DNA from: Gracilaria vermiculophylla
Lineage: Eukaryota; Rhodophyta; Florideophyceae; Gracilariales; Gracilariaceae
Direction of reading: 5' to 3'
Assembly: GCA_019155205.2 (NCBI GenBank)
Contig: JAHNZQ020000308.1
Coordinates: 943,382-1,007,381 of the forward strand
Length of the DNA stretch: 64,000 nucleotides
In this document: piece by piece, positions 33,490-43,236 of the stretch
Numbering within the stretch: position 1 is the stretch's first letter
Layout of the letters: each line of letters begins with the position of its first letter
Made by a program: the position numbers and the translations under genes
Notes under the pieces: model-generated
Seen by the model: only the letters and a program-made list of their open reading frames with translations
Told to the model about the DNA's origin: nothing
Databases searched by the model: none

Positions 33490-34713
33490 CTAATTGTTTA
33501 GGACACAGCGACACAACCTTTGAGTCGTGCAGGGGCGGGCAAAACAGCAGGAGTTCGGTGGCGGCGGAACAAAGGGAGGAATGCGATCCGGAAGCCTCGG
33601 TGCCGGGGAAGGAGCTTGCGGAGGCGGGGTGGCTGGACCAATATTAAATCCTGGCGGAACAGGACATCCTTTGCTCTTGCAAGAGCCACCGAAGTAGACA
33701 GGACCGAACGGCCCCTGTCTGATGCCGCAACCTTTGCTTTTGCAGTTTCCACCAGTGAAGAAATTTCCTCCTGGGAATGCCCCTGGGAATGCACCTGGGA
33801 ATGCTCCAGTCTGCGTTGTTACTGGTACACTGGCTCCCGGGACATTTGTTCCGATGGGAACACCAGCTCCCGGGAAAAAGCCAGGGAACACGCCAAAGGG
33901 ACAACCCTTGCTTTTGCACGATCCGAAGCCACCCTTAGACTTACCAAACTGGCGAAGGGTTGCCATGTGCAGAGAGTCTACACCACCCAAGCCCTGAGCC
34001 GAGGCAATGTACGAGAGATTGATCATCCTGTCAATGAGCTGGAAGTACGGATCTTCCAAATCCACTTTCGGGCCTTGGTCATTAATGAAGTCCTCACCAT
34101 CAACTAGTTGCCGGTCAACGTTCACGCATGGTCCGTGCTTGCATGGGCGCGGCATGGGAGGCATCGGACGCGGCATAGGTGGCCTCGGGCGCGGCATCGG
34201 CGGCCTCGGGCGCGGCATCGGCGGCATCGGGCGCGGCATCGGCGGCGGTGGAGGGGCTGGACACTGTCTGAACTCACAGCGAGCACGATTTCCAGAGCAC
34301 ACAGCCTCAGCACTACGACAGTCAAACCTGGATAGCGTTCCAGAGCACGATCCGGATGCAACGAAGTATCCCTGCGCCGCGAGACGTGGGGTTAATGCTC
34401 CAACCACACATTCCGTTCGGTACCCATTCAAACATCCATCCGGTGAGCAACACACCGGTGGGGCCGGGGGCAGTGGTGTGGTGGGAACGCCGGGAATGTT
34501 CACGCCAGGAGGAACTGGGCAACCTTTGGACTTGCAAGCACCTCCGAAGAATACCGGGCCAAAGGGACCCTGAACTATTCCGCATCCCTTTGATTTACAA
34601 TTAGCCCCGAAGAAAGGACTAAACTGGCGGTACAAAGACGGGAGCTCTTCATCTTCAGCGAAAACGAAGGAAACGAGGAAGACAGTGATGAATAACACTT
34701 TGAGCCCAGCCAT
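33490..34713 (-). CDS. Secreted Cys/Pro-rich protein with CKSKGC motifs
   Basis: A 407-residue protein with a clear signal peptide (residues 1-19, cut before EDEELP). Five CKSKGC motifs occur at about 39, 60, 266, 324 and 345. Two pairs are 21 residues apart with nearly the same spacer (GI[V/R]QGPFGPV[F/Y]FGG), an internal duplication at both ends of the protein. Between them are a cysteine-rich part (87-151), a perfect-looking MPRP/PRPP repeat (159-190), a mixed region and a GAFPGAFPGAFPG repeat (303-315). The C-terminus has another cysteine cluster ending CRCVLNN. It suggests a cross-linked extracellular matrix or cell-wall protein; no catalytic domain is visible. The many reverse-strand frames here are shadows of the repeats. 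I do not recognise the family. Confidence 0.85.
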   Translation of the reverse strand: MAGLKVLFITVFLVSFVFAEDEELPSLYRQFSPFFGANCKSKGCGIVQGPFGPVFFGGACKSKGCPVPPGVNIPGVPTTPLPPAPPVCCSPDGCLNGYRTECVVGALTPRLAAQGYFVASGSCSGTLSRFDCRSAEAVCSGNRARCEFRQCPAPPPPPMPRPMPPMPRPRPPMPRPRPPMPRPMPPMPRPCKHGPCVNVDRQLVDGEDFINDQGPKVDLEDPYFQLIDRMINLSYIASAQGLGGVDSLHMATLRQFGKSKGGFGSCKSKGCPFGVFPGFFPGAGVPIGTNVPGASVPVTTQTGAFPGAFPGAFPGGNFFTGGNCKSKGCGIRQGPFGPVYFGGSCKSKGCPVPPGFNIGPATPPPQAPSPAPRLPDRIPPFVPPPPNSCCFARPCTTQRLCRCVLNN

Positions 34714-34783
34714 ATTGCAAATCTGACCCTGGAGCGCGGCTGGTTGTCTGTCTCACTTCGGCGGGGGTCGATGAGAACTTCGG

Positions 34784-34791
34784 TATTTAAA
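34784..34791 (-). promoter_or_regulatory. TATA-like box of the CKSKGC gene
   Basis: On the minus strand TTTAAATA lies 70 bases before the ATG at 34713, in GC-richer surroundings. Spacing fits a TATA box with a short leader. Confidence 0.4.
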
Positions 34792-35987
34792 GAGTCGGGA
34801 TGAGTTCACGTCCCGGTTCCGGTGATCAATGGCGCAGAAGAGCATGAGCAAGACTGACAGTTTAAAGAGCTCGGAGACTATGATATCAGAAGATACCATG
34901 GAACTATAGCTGTAAACATAATGGCGTCTGTGCTGTGAATTGCTTTATTACTTGCCGAAGATGGTGGACAGCAGATGGAGAGTTTTTTCAAGTCCCGTGA
35001 TCGCTTGTTGTGAAATTCATTAATTCACATCTTTCAATAGATCAAGCTATTCCTTAACAGTGATGAACGAATGAAATTACCACGACACTAGTCTGTTTTC
35101 CTCGAACGATACAGACAGTTGATATGTAACATATACATTACTACCTGGTTGCGAGGGCTGATCTACTGCCAGAGGCCAAGTACCAGGGGTATCACGTCCG
35201 TGGTTGACAAGCGGCAGTGTTTCCAAGGCCCCACAAAATCGACTGTTGCGCAGAATCCATATCTCACAAAATTGTACTTATTTTTCAAATATTTCTCACC
35301 TTTCAGGACTCAACAACTCGATTTAAGCGTAAAAAATATTCCTGCGAACACGTATACCAAGGGTTATGCGATCTCAAGTGTTCCTGTCCGACAACTCTTG
35401 GTGTTTCAATAGCGCCAAGAACAACTGAGCTTGGTGTTGATTGCTGTAAGGAACAGGCCTTTTGGGCGTAAGTATCTTTCTCTTGCTCGTTGCGAGAAAC
35501 AAATATTTGGTATCAGTCGTTCTAAACGCTTGATGACATTATTGGCCGTTGTTTCATAAATACATCTCAAGCCATTACGAAGCTATTACGATAGATAGGT
35601 TCGTTTTGAATTGAGAGTTCTTGTAGGTTTACCTCTCGAAAGAACCTAGGGATATTTGTAAGGAATTCATTATTTTAAGCGTATTGTGCACATGTATTGA
35701 ATTGTTGGATAAGCCCCACAATTCAATTTGGAAATGAATGTGTAGGACAACTCAGTGAATGAACTATCTTGAAGGCCTAAGAAGAAAACCCAGTGCATAG
35801 TCGAAGGGTCTTGTACGACATGAATTTCTCAATGTAATCATAAGATCACCACTGTTGCTTCTACCTTTTCCGGGAGATTTCATAAGAACCTAGGATCGAT
35901 CGTCGAACCATTGCCATTTATTAGCAGTTCTATTTTCTCCTTGCCAAGTTTCGAGCCTCGGACGAAAATATCGAGGAAGAAGCTACC
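34792..35987. other. Intergenic, no supported gene
   Basis: Short frames only (for example 35119-35412 plus) without motifs. This is the shared upstream region of two divergently transcribed genes. Confidence 0.4.
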
Positions 35988-36958
35988 ATGGACAAACCAA
36001 AGTGGTCATATCTTACTATCCCTCAAGTTGTTGCTGTCGCCTTGTGCATCCTAATTGCTTTCTCGCAGAGAGAGGCATCTTCGAAACACTCATTCAATTC
36101 ATTATTATCTGAGGAAGCAGTTCATTTCGACCCCTTGGCAGAAGAAGTATATCCCGTTTCCGAGGGGGGTTATGAAGCGTTTTTGGATATCTATGTACGA
36201 AATGCGAACCTGGACCAACCTCTTTTGCAATCAAAGGACAATGCACTGCCTGAAAAAGAATTTCGTGACTTGCAGGGTTGTCTACGGGAGCATCCGATGC
36301 GATTTCACAACGTGAATGACGACAATACATTCAATGGCACTCGAGGCTTTCTGCTCAGCTTCACAGAAAGGGGAATACCGGAAATGGAAAATTCCGACAT
36401 GTTTGGGTGTCTAAAAGACTATTTCAGAAGATACCGACTGCCAAATACAAATGCCTGGGTGCTGAACATGGTCTGGGCAGATATTCCAGACTTCAAGAAA
36501 GAATTAACAATTCAACGACACACAGACGATGGTATGTTTTTACAAGCGTTCGACTCACCCTTACGTTTTTTCATTATGATAACATTTCTAACTGTTTTAA
36601 CCTCTCAGCAATAGTGCTTAACTACACTGGATCGAAGAAAATCATGCCATTTCAGACGAACGTACTATATGTTTTCGTACCTGAGAAAATGGAAGGGGGT
36701 CAACTAGAAGCATGGGACTACGATGCGGATCTAATGATGATTATGAACGGAGCTCAAGCCAGAGTGTCACCGGCGGAAAATCGAATGGCCTTTTTCAGAG
36801 GAGACGCTCAACATCAAGTTCGGAGCTACAATGCGCCAATGAATGACAAACTGCGTGCAGGTTTGGTACTAGAACAATACGAAGTCCCTGCAGAATACCA
36901 GCAGTATGTCACAGATTGGCATTGGAGGGACCATCAAGATGCTGGTATGATGATGTAG
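35988..36958 (+). CDS. Probable 2-oxoglutarate/Fe(II) oxygenase, two exons, membrane-anchored
   Basis: Exon 1 is 35988-36531 and exon 2 is 36615-36958; the 83-base intron has GTATGT at its start and CAATAG at its end, and joins codon GTG in phase 1 to give 295 residues. An N-terminal hydrophobic segment (about 12-26) suggests a signal anchor. The iron site would be H178-T-D180 (RHTDD, next to the splice point) and H248 in GDAQHQVRSY, with R262 (LRAGLVLEQY) binding 2-oxoglutarate; this spacing is that of prolyl-hydroxylase-like enzymes. Neither exon alone holds the complete HxD...H...R set, which supports the splice. The substrate is unknown. An unrelated beta-barrel protein remains possible because overall similarity is low. 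Confidence 0.65.
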
Positions 36959-37577
36959 ACGAATATTTGGGATGACGTTGCAATGTCTGCGAAGACGGAA
37001 GAATCCCAAAAATGTTCTTCGTGATGATGTTCAAGGCGGATGCGTGAAAAAAGATACTGTGCTTGACGAGTTTGGCAGAAAAAGAATCTTTGGTGTTCTC
37101 ATCCACATCATTATTGGAATTTGTGGTTCACTTTAATGCGCGTTTCAGGCTCTTGAAGATGATACCAACGTTTCAGCTGTGTCGTGTATCCTGATAGTGC
37201 TAAGAGATGCTATTTCAGAAAGAAATTGGTTTCCGAAAAGCTCCGCATCAGTCACCCGAAACAGAAAGCAGATGTATTTGGACCCCCGGAAATGTTTGCG
37301 CTTTGCGCAAAACACCCTCGCTATTAATGTCTCACGGCTGAAATATGGGTGTCCCCTGTAACGAATCGGACTCCACGCTATTCGGAAATTTATCGTGGCT
37401 ACAACCTTCAAGCTACAATACGTCTCTTAAGACATACCAGAAGATTATATAAAACACTCAGAGGTAGAGGTGAATATAGAAACTACTATTTGATATCGGG
37501 GGCAATAAGCAAAGCGAATGTGAAACGTGCTCATGATTTACGGCGGGACGAGAGGAAACATATGATACGTGTTTACT
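36959..37577. other. Spacer between convergent genes
   Basis: The region separates the convergent oxygenase and AIM24 genes. A few short frames show no motif; both 3' untranslated regions must lie here. Confidence 0.4.
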
Positions 37578-38667
37578 CTATATAATGCCTGAGGGAGTGA
37601 TTGGTTCCCTAGAAGGAATATGTTGGAAAGGTTGAACGATTACAAAACCATCTTTGAACTCGAATTGCACTTCCTCACCCGATCCTTTGCCAATAATAGA
37701 CTTCAAGTTAACGTCCACCTAGAATCACTCGCAGAAATGAAACATAAATGGGTTAGTTTTGACCAAGTTGTCAGAAAAAATAGCTGTGGTTGCAGATGAG
37801 GAAACGTACCTTCAAAGACGGGGGATGTGTCCAAGCAACTGTTGTATGCGGGTCCGTGTAAACAGGTGATTTGTCCGTAGCTTGCAAAGCAAAAATCGCT
37901 CCTTGACACCCAAAGGCCACTACTCCTTTTCCACAAACTTTGACCCAATACATACCTGACGCAACATTCATCCCATTCATGAACTTTATGTCATACTTGA
38001 GCCCGTCGCACATTGCAAGCATATTACTACCGTTCACATGTAGAACTTCGTTCTCAGCGAGTTCTAGGACATGCAATAACTTTTGTTCATCGGCACATAA
38101 TACGACTCCATCACCCTCACATTTCACAAGTTTCATTCCTTCCGCAGTGAGTGCCTTTTTCAGCATGTTGGACACACATTGATCTCGCACTCCTTGTGCT
38201 CTATACTTTATACTTCCTTGCGATGCGACCCTTGTTCCGTGCTTTATCCATGCTCTGGAACTCGTTGAATTCTTCAAGTTGATGCGCAAAAGCATTGGAT
38301 GTTGAAGTTCAAACAAAGAATTGCCTCTCGATGTATATGAGGAATTCTTTACAAGCTCAGTCAGTGAAAGATGTGCGTCGGACTCACCAGCCCCGGCATC
38401 TTCATACTCACATGCCAATGTATCAATTGTGCGACCGTCGATGACAGGTATGGCGGGATCGGGAGCAAGGCCTGTACCAGTGGCATGTGTTCCTACTGCT
38501 GAGGATGAAGTGGCTGTCCTAGATTTGACCCTAGAAATCATCTTCTTGACGGTGGATGGACACCGTGAATCTGAGCTCGCATCAGTATGCGTCATTGCAA
38601 CGGTAGAGACGGTAGCCAAGGTCGTAGAAGCCAAGCGCTTCAAGCGATTTATATCCACATGCGTCAT
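37578..38667 (-). CDS. AIM24-family protein, two exons
   Basis: Exon 1 is 38667-37810, exon 2 is 37718-37578; the 91-base intron (GTACGT ... TTCTAG) is in phase 0, and the join gives 332 residues. The last 200 residues are the AIM24 (TIGR00266/DUF124) beta-sandwich: PMLLRINLKNS at the start, LKKALTAEGMKLVKCEGDGVVLCA, EVLHVNGSNMLAMCDGLKYDI, GMYWVKVCGKGVVAFGCQG, SPVYTDPHTTVAWTHPPSLKV, then from exon 2 DVNLKSIIGKGSGEEVQFEF and VIVQPFQ. That last GxGSGE...VxVQP block is a family hallmark and confirms exon 2. In yeast Aim24 is mitochondrial. The first 100 residues are Ser/Thr-rich, without a known domain. Without splicing the frame would end in KVRFLICNHSYFF. Confidence 0.85.
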
Positions 38668-40289
38668 TGAAAAGATAAGTGAAGCGTAGGTTCACAACCG
38701 CTCAAAATAATCAGTATACGGGGACACCAGTTTTCCCGAGCGGTCGTCAGCAGTCTGAGGAGCGGGAGGGCACGGCTTTTGTACAGTTTGGGCTGGCTGA
38801 GGATCACAAGGTGCGTAGGACATGCGTTTAAGTCGGCATGAAATGTGGTTGTGACCGAAGTTACGGGCCTTTTGACGGAGTTTGTTTCATAGTACCGGAA
38901 AATTGGCGCTCACAGTTCTAGGAGTGGCAATGGACATGAACGTGATAATGGCCGGCGGCCGTTAACGATGTTTGCAATGCGTCTACGTAGACGAATCGCA
39001 ACGTAACACTCGTGAAGAACGCTCACTGTATAACTGCAGACATGCGTCTGATTTCGTACTCATTGGAAGGGGAGCCTGCATTGAGATTTATCTACTTGCG
39101 TTAGTATATGAACGTGGCGGCCTTGTGCGCAACAGCCGCCGCTTGGAAAACGAAAGTTTGAGAGCGGACGATGCCTTTCATAATTCATTTGCACTCCCCT
39201 ACGTTATTGATCACAGACACACTGAATTCTGTGTGATCTACTCTACGTTACCATCTTCGTCGAGGAATGAATGAGTTTGCTTCGGCCCAACGCATGGCAT
39301 AAGGCGACAACTCTAAAGCACCAATGTAGTTTTCTGTGTAATTGGGAAAACTTGTCGCCCATTTTCCACGACTTACATTGTGTCATATGCACACGCACGT
39401 GGACAGAAGTGAACAGTTTGCACACGTACATCAACAAAACACCACCATTTGTAGAGCCAACTCTTACTCTCTTCTCTTGAGTGGCCGCAACAGGTGCGTG
39501 TCACTCATGAAGTTGTCCTTGACGCTGTGAGAGGAAGTAGCCGCATCTAAAAGGTTATCCCTCCTAAGCGCTGACCCTGCCACGCTTCCGCTCCCGTTTA
39601 GCTCGTCGTTATATGGTACACCACTGTACGGGAACGGTATTTTTCACATTGCTGCGTCCTTTATCGACAAACGCTGATGAATGCAGTTATTGCGTTTTCG
39701 CTCCAATAAAGTACGAGGATGAGGATACAGCTCCCTTTTGTCTCCCGTAACATCGTGAATCCGTGAGGAGGAATTTTATCCTTTATCAAAAGATCAGAAC
39801 TGAGATCTTCCCACTACCTTGTAGTTGGTCAACCGATTAATTTAGAAACATTTCGCTACTTATTGTTCTCTTCGTAAACGGCGAACATGTTCTGACATCG
39901 GATGCTACCACTCCTTCGTTTCCGACGAGTATTGGTACTAGATTAAACCCCCTTTCTCTGCAAGACTGTGTGCAAACGACGTTACACTACCGGGACTAAC
40001 GCAAATAACATTGCATGATGTGCTTTCCACCACAAATCTAACTATATCAACGCATGCTAATCGGGGTACTTGAGTTAATTGCTTTTCCCTGCTCATCGTG
40101 TGCTGATATAAAACGCCTGCACTTTCAACGCTCATCAGCCGCATGTGTGAAAACGTCTCTCGATTAGCAAAACGATCGAGAATATTTATCTCCGGTCTTG
40201 AATCCCAACCTGCAGCTCATCTCAATCATGAAATTGAATAGAGCGGATGAACAACAAAAAAAGCCGACTTCTAAGAAAGAGAAAGTTCG
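38668..40289. other. Intergenic, no supported gene
   Basis: Frames at 38972-39274 and 39271-39480 lack domain signatures. The first 200 bases are presumably the AIM24 promoter. No RNA gene was recognised. Confidence 0.4.
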
Positions 40290-41405
40290 TCACAGCATTG
40301 CGTCTCCTTTCGGATCAAAAAATGTGATGGGCTCCCGCATAATGAACACCTCCAGTAATCTACCTGCAATTGCGGCCTTGGGCGGTACAAACAAGTCATT
40401 GTCCGCCATGCTTTCTGTCTGTGGCTGTGCAACTGACTTGTTGCTTACCATCATTCTTTCCACTTCCTCCCGTGAAAACCATCGAGCGTGCTCCAACTCG
40501 TCTAAATCAACAGAAATCTTTTCTGAGTTTGCTTGGGCAACACATCCAAGCATGAGAGAGTACGGAAAAGGCCAAGGCTGTGATGCGAAGAAGCGAACGC
40601 GCCCAACTTGAACACCAGATTCTTCGTTTACCTCCCTCCGAACTGCGTCTTCAACTCCCTCTCCATGTTCCATGAACCCAGCCAAGCAGGAGTACAGTCC
40701 AGGTGGGTATCTTCTCTGTCTTCCCAGTAACACTCGTTCCCCAGATGGATCTACTACCAACATGATGACGACCGGGTCTGTGCGAGGAAACCATACTCCG
40801 TCACAATGTTTATCACTGCTCTGTTTGTTTTCGGACGGTTCAACGTCAAGAATATTCCGTTCGCATCGGCGACGAGCACCAGCCCTATCTGCGACTGTCA
40901 GAGCCCCGCACTGGCCACAAAACTTATGACTTTGATGAAACGCGAAGAGAGAACGAGCGTGTGCGGCTATCGCTGCATGCGCAGAAGAAATCCTTGAGAA
41001 CACTGCTCTCAAATGAACAAATCGTGCGTCTGGCGGAATGAGTACATGTCGCTCATCATCCGGCTCTGGTAATCGCAATGCGACGTATGGAACGTTTTCT
41101 GCATCAACGCCTAGCAATAGAGGCCCCTCGGCGGCGGCAGGGAGCTGACTGCGAATACCAGCAGGGAGCAAAGCGAGAGAGACAGACCCTGGAGAGAAGT
41201 GAATTAAGATTTTTAAGTCAGAGTTAAACACAATATGCCTTGCTTCTGGGAGCCATATTTTGGCAGAAGTCTCTGGATCGCGGCGGCAGTTATTAAGCCG
41301 ATTCAGGGAGGGACCCCCGAAAACGCACGGCTGTAACTCCGGCACTAGTAAACGCGGTGCCATTAGTGTATGAAAATTAAGACAAACACACACAGCAAAT
41401 GACAT
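40290..41405 (-). CDS. NADH pyrophosphatase, NudC/NUDT12-type Nudix hydrolase
   Basis: A 371-residue single-exon enzyme that splits NAD(P)H to NMNH and AMP, and in some homologues removes NAD caps from RNA. The zinc ribbon has C163 and C166 (KFCGQCGALT), C181 and C201. The perfect Nudix box is at 243-265: G243 x5 E249 x7 R257-E258-V259-x-E261-E262-x-G264-V265. SQPWPFP (275-281), the signature of NADH-specific members, follows. The usual WFPRTDPVVI is at 205-214. Odd: about 19 residues (C181 to C201, Ser/Asp/Lys-rich) separate the third and fourth zinc cysteines, which are normally two apart. The start may instead be Met15 (41363). The C-terminal AML is only a weak peroxisomal signal candidate. 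Confidence 0.92.
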   Translation of the reverse strand: MSFAVCVCLNFHTLMAPRLLVPELQPCVFGGPSLNRLNNCRRDPETSAKIWLPEARHIVFNSDLKILIHFSPGSVSLALLPAGIRSQLPAAAEGPLLLGVDAENVPYVALRLPEPDDERHVLIPPDARFVHLRAVFSRISSAHAAIAAHARSLFAFHQSHKFCGQCGALTVADRAGARRRCERNILDVEPSENKQSSDKHCDGVWFPRTDPVVIMLVVDPSGERVLLGRQRRYPPGLYSCLAGFMEHGEGVEDAVRREVNEESGVQVGRVRFFASQPWPFPYSLMLGCVAQANSEKISVDLDELEHARWFSREEVERMMVSNKSVAQPQTESMADNDLFVPPKAAIAGRLLEVFIMREPITFFDPKGDAML

Positions 41406-43236
41406 GTACTGATGTGACGGTAGTGAGGCCCCTCCGCTTCAACCTGAGATTGATCTCAACTGCTGGGCATGTTTTGACACAATCTGCTATGTTTCACAGT
41501 GACTGCTGTTTTCTGCACAGCAGAATTCATTCGCACTGAGTCTTATAAAAGGTAAATGTGGGCCTCTTTTTTTGCATTTCTCCCTTGTTTTTCTGTTTGG
41601 AAACTAGCGACGTTTTCTGACCTTGCCTCGAGCATGACGTCAGCTCTCCGAAAAATGAGACAGAATAAGGAGGGGAGAATACACACATGGGCCTTAGCCG
41701 TGAAAAGGCTGAAACCTAACGAACGAGGGTGCATGCTTCTTCGTTCACTTGTGGATGCCTTCTCATAGCGCTGTTTGCCCTCTACGACCCGCAGTCAGTA
41801 AGAACGTCGTTCTGGTAGCATGTTCTTCGATTGCTCTGCTTTCGAACACTTCATTATATGTCGAATGGTCGTGTTAGGGGAGCCTGTTCGAATGGATGTT
41901 GAATCTGTGACCAAAATCATTCAACATCTCGTGAAAGGTGACTATGAAATGTGCACCGTCTTTTGTCGCTCGAGATTCGAGGGAGTTCTTCACGATTTCG
42001 ATTATGACCATGTGTACCATCATTAGTTTGGCGATCACCAGCCGTTTTGAGCTGTCTCGTGGTCACGCTTTGCGCTGCGAGGGTTTTATTTTCATCCTGC
42101 TTGGGAAAAGAACACAACCAACTGCTGTTTACATCACTGTGAATGCCTGGTAGTGTATTTAAAACATTACGCGAATTGATACCCAAAAGTTGGCCGTTAC
42201 GATTGCTATTGGTGTTTTGGACGGGTACCGAACGATTCTCACCATCTCCAATGCCCTTGAAACTTGGGACCATGAATCCCAAAAGAATACAATGTTATGG
42301 ACGTCATAGTGGTAACCGACAGTAGACTTCGCAGTCTTTCTATGATATGCTTGCTGCTTACCGGTGTGGTCTTGCCGACTTACATGTACCTAGACCATGG
42401 GACTGCGGATTCACGTCCAGAATGTTCAGTGAACTATTCAAGTTACTAGCATGCTTCTACTACATTGGCAAAGAACTGTTCATTCATTTTGCTTTCTTTG
42501 CGAAACTTCTGGAACCTCGGTTATGCCAAAACATAACAGCAATTCTAACGCTCGTTTCTTTTAAAATGATCACGAGTTGAATTTTTCCTAAATGAGGAAA
42601 CAGCATTGAGCGATTGACTTGCGATGCATTTTAGGGGGTTTTAACTACCTCCCTCTTGACTGGAAAAATCGCTGATGTTGTCTAAGGAGCTGGATTATTT
42701 GCGACCAGGTTTTGTGTTAAGATACTGATCATACTTCTTTATTCCCTTTGTTGGCTGAAATATAATGTGAATCGCATTCTAGCACCTCTATATTCAGCCT
42801 CTCTTGCCTCCAAAAATGGAATCTGGCATGGTGGATGGCTGGAAAGGAGGGTAATGCACGCATCATTGTCATTCTGTTTTCATTGCGATTTTACTTCCAC
42901 ACTCCTCAACCATTGAAAACTCAACAAAGAACATGTCGACGGCGTGACGCATCCGTCCGAAGAATGAAGACCAAAAGGGTGTCAAACTCTGTCGTGTTGT
43001 TTAACTCTCTCCTTCTTGAATTGTGCACTCTCCTTGTGGTTGAGAAATGATTTACCCCTGACTCTATCATAGCATAACAGAAGTCGGTTAACGAACAAAC
43101 CTTTATAAAAGGCGGGGCTCGAGGTGCGAACGGGATGTCCAGTTCACTCATCCTTCATCACAAACACACCACAAGTATAAAGCCACTGGATACAGAATTA
43201 AATTCTTCCTCAGCCTTTTAAGTCAATCGAACAAGA
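41406..43236. other. Intergenic, possible unassigned transcript
   Basis: A TATAAAA (41544-41550) resembles the box before the next gene, but no good coding frame follows. The ATG-started frames at 41556 (70 codons) and 41820 (68 codons) have no recognised domain; the latter may be part of a spliced gene. Confidence 0.35.
43104..43110 (+). promoter_or_regulatory. TATA box of the coiled-coil gene
   Basis: TATAAAA within CTTTATAAAAGGCGGGG lies 133 bases before the ATG at 43237. Transcription would start near 43135, leaving a leader of about 100 bases. Confidence 0.55.

Noticed and set aside
34140..34250. Regular short repeats as a possible CRISPR array
   Set aside because: They encode the MPRP/PRPP protein repeat, with no spacers, in a eukaryotic gene.
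34007..34573. 188-codon Gly/Arg-rich plus-strand ORF
   Set aside because: It is the reverse shadow of the MPRP and Cys-rich repeats of the secreted-protein gene, which has the signal peptide and motifs.
41556..41768. 70-codon ORF after the TATA box at 41544
   Set aside because: Its ATG lies six bases after the TATA box, too close to be transcribed from it, and no domain is recognised.
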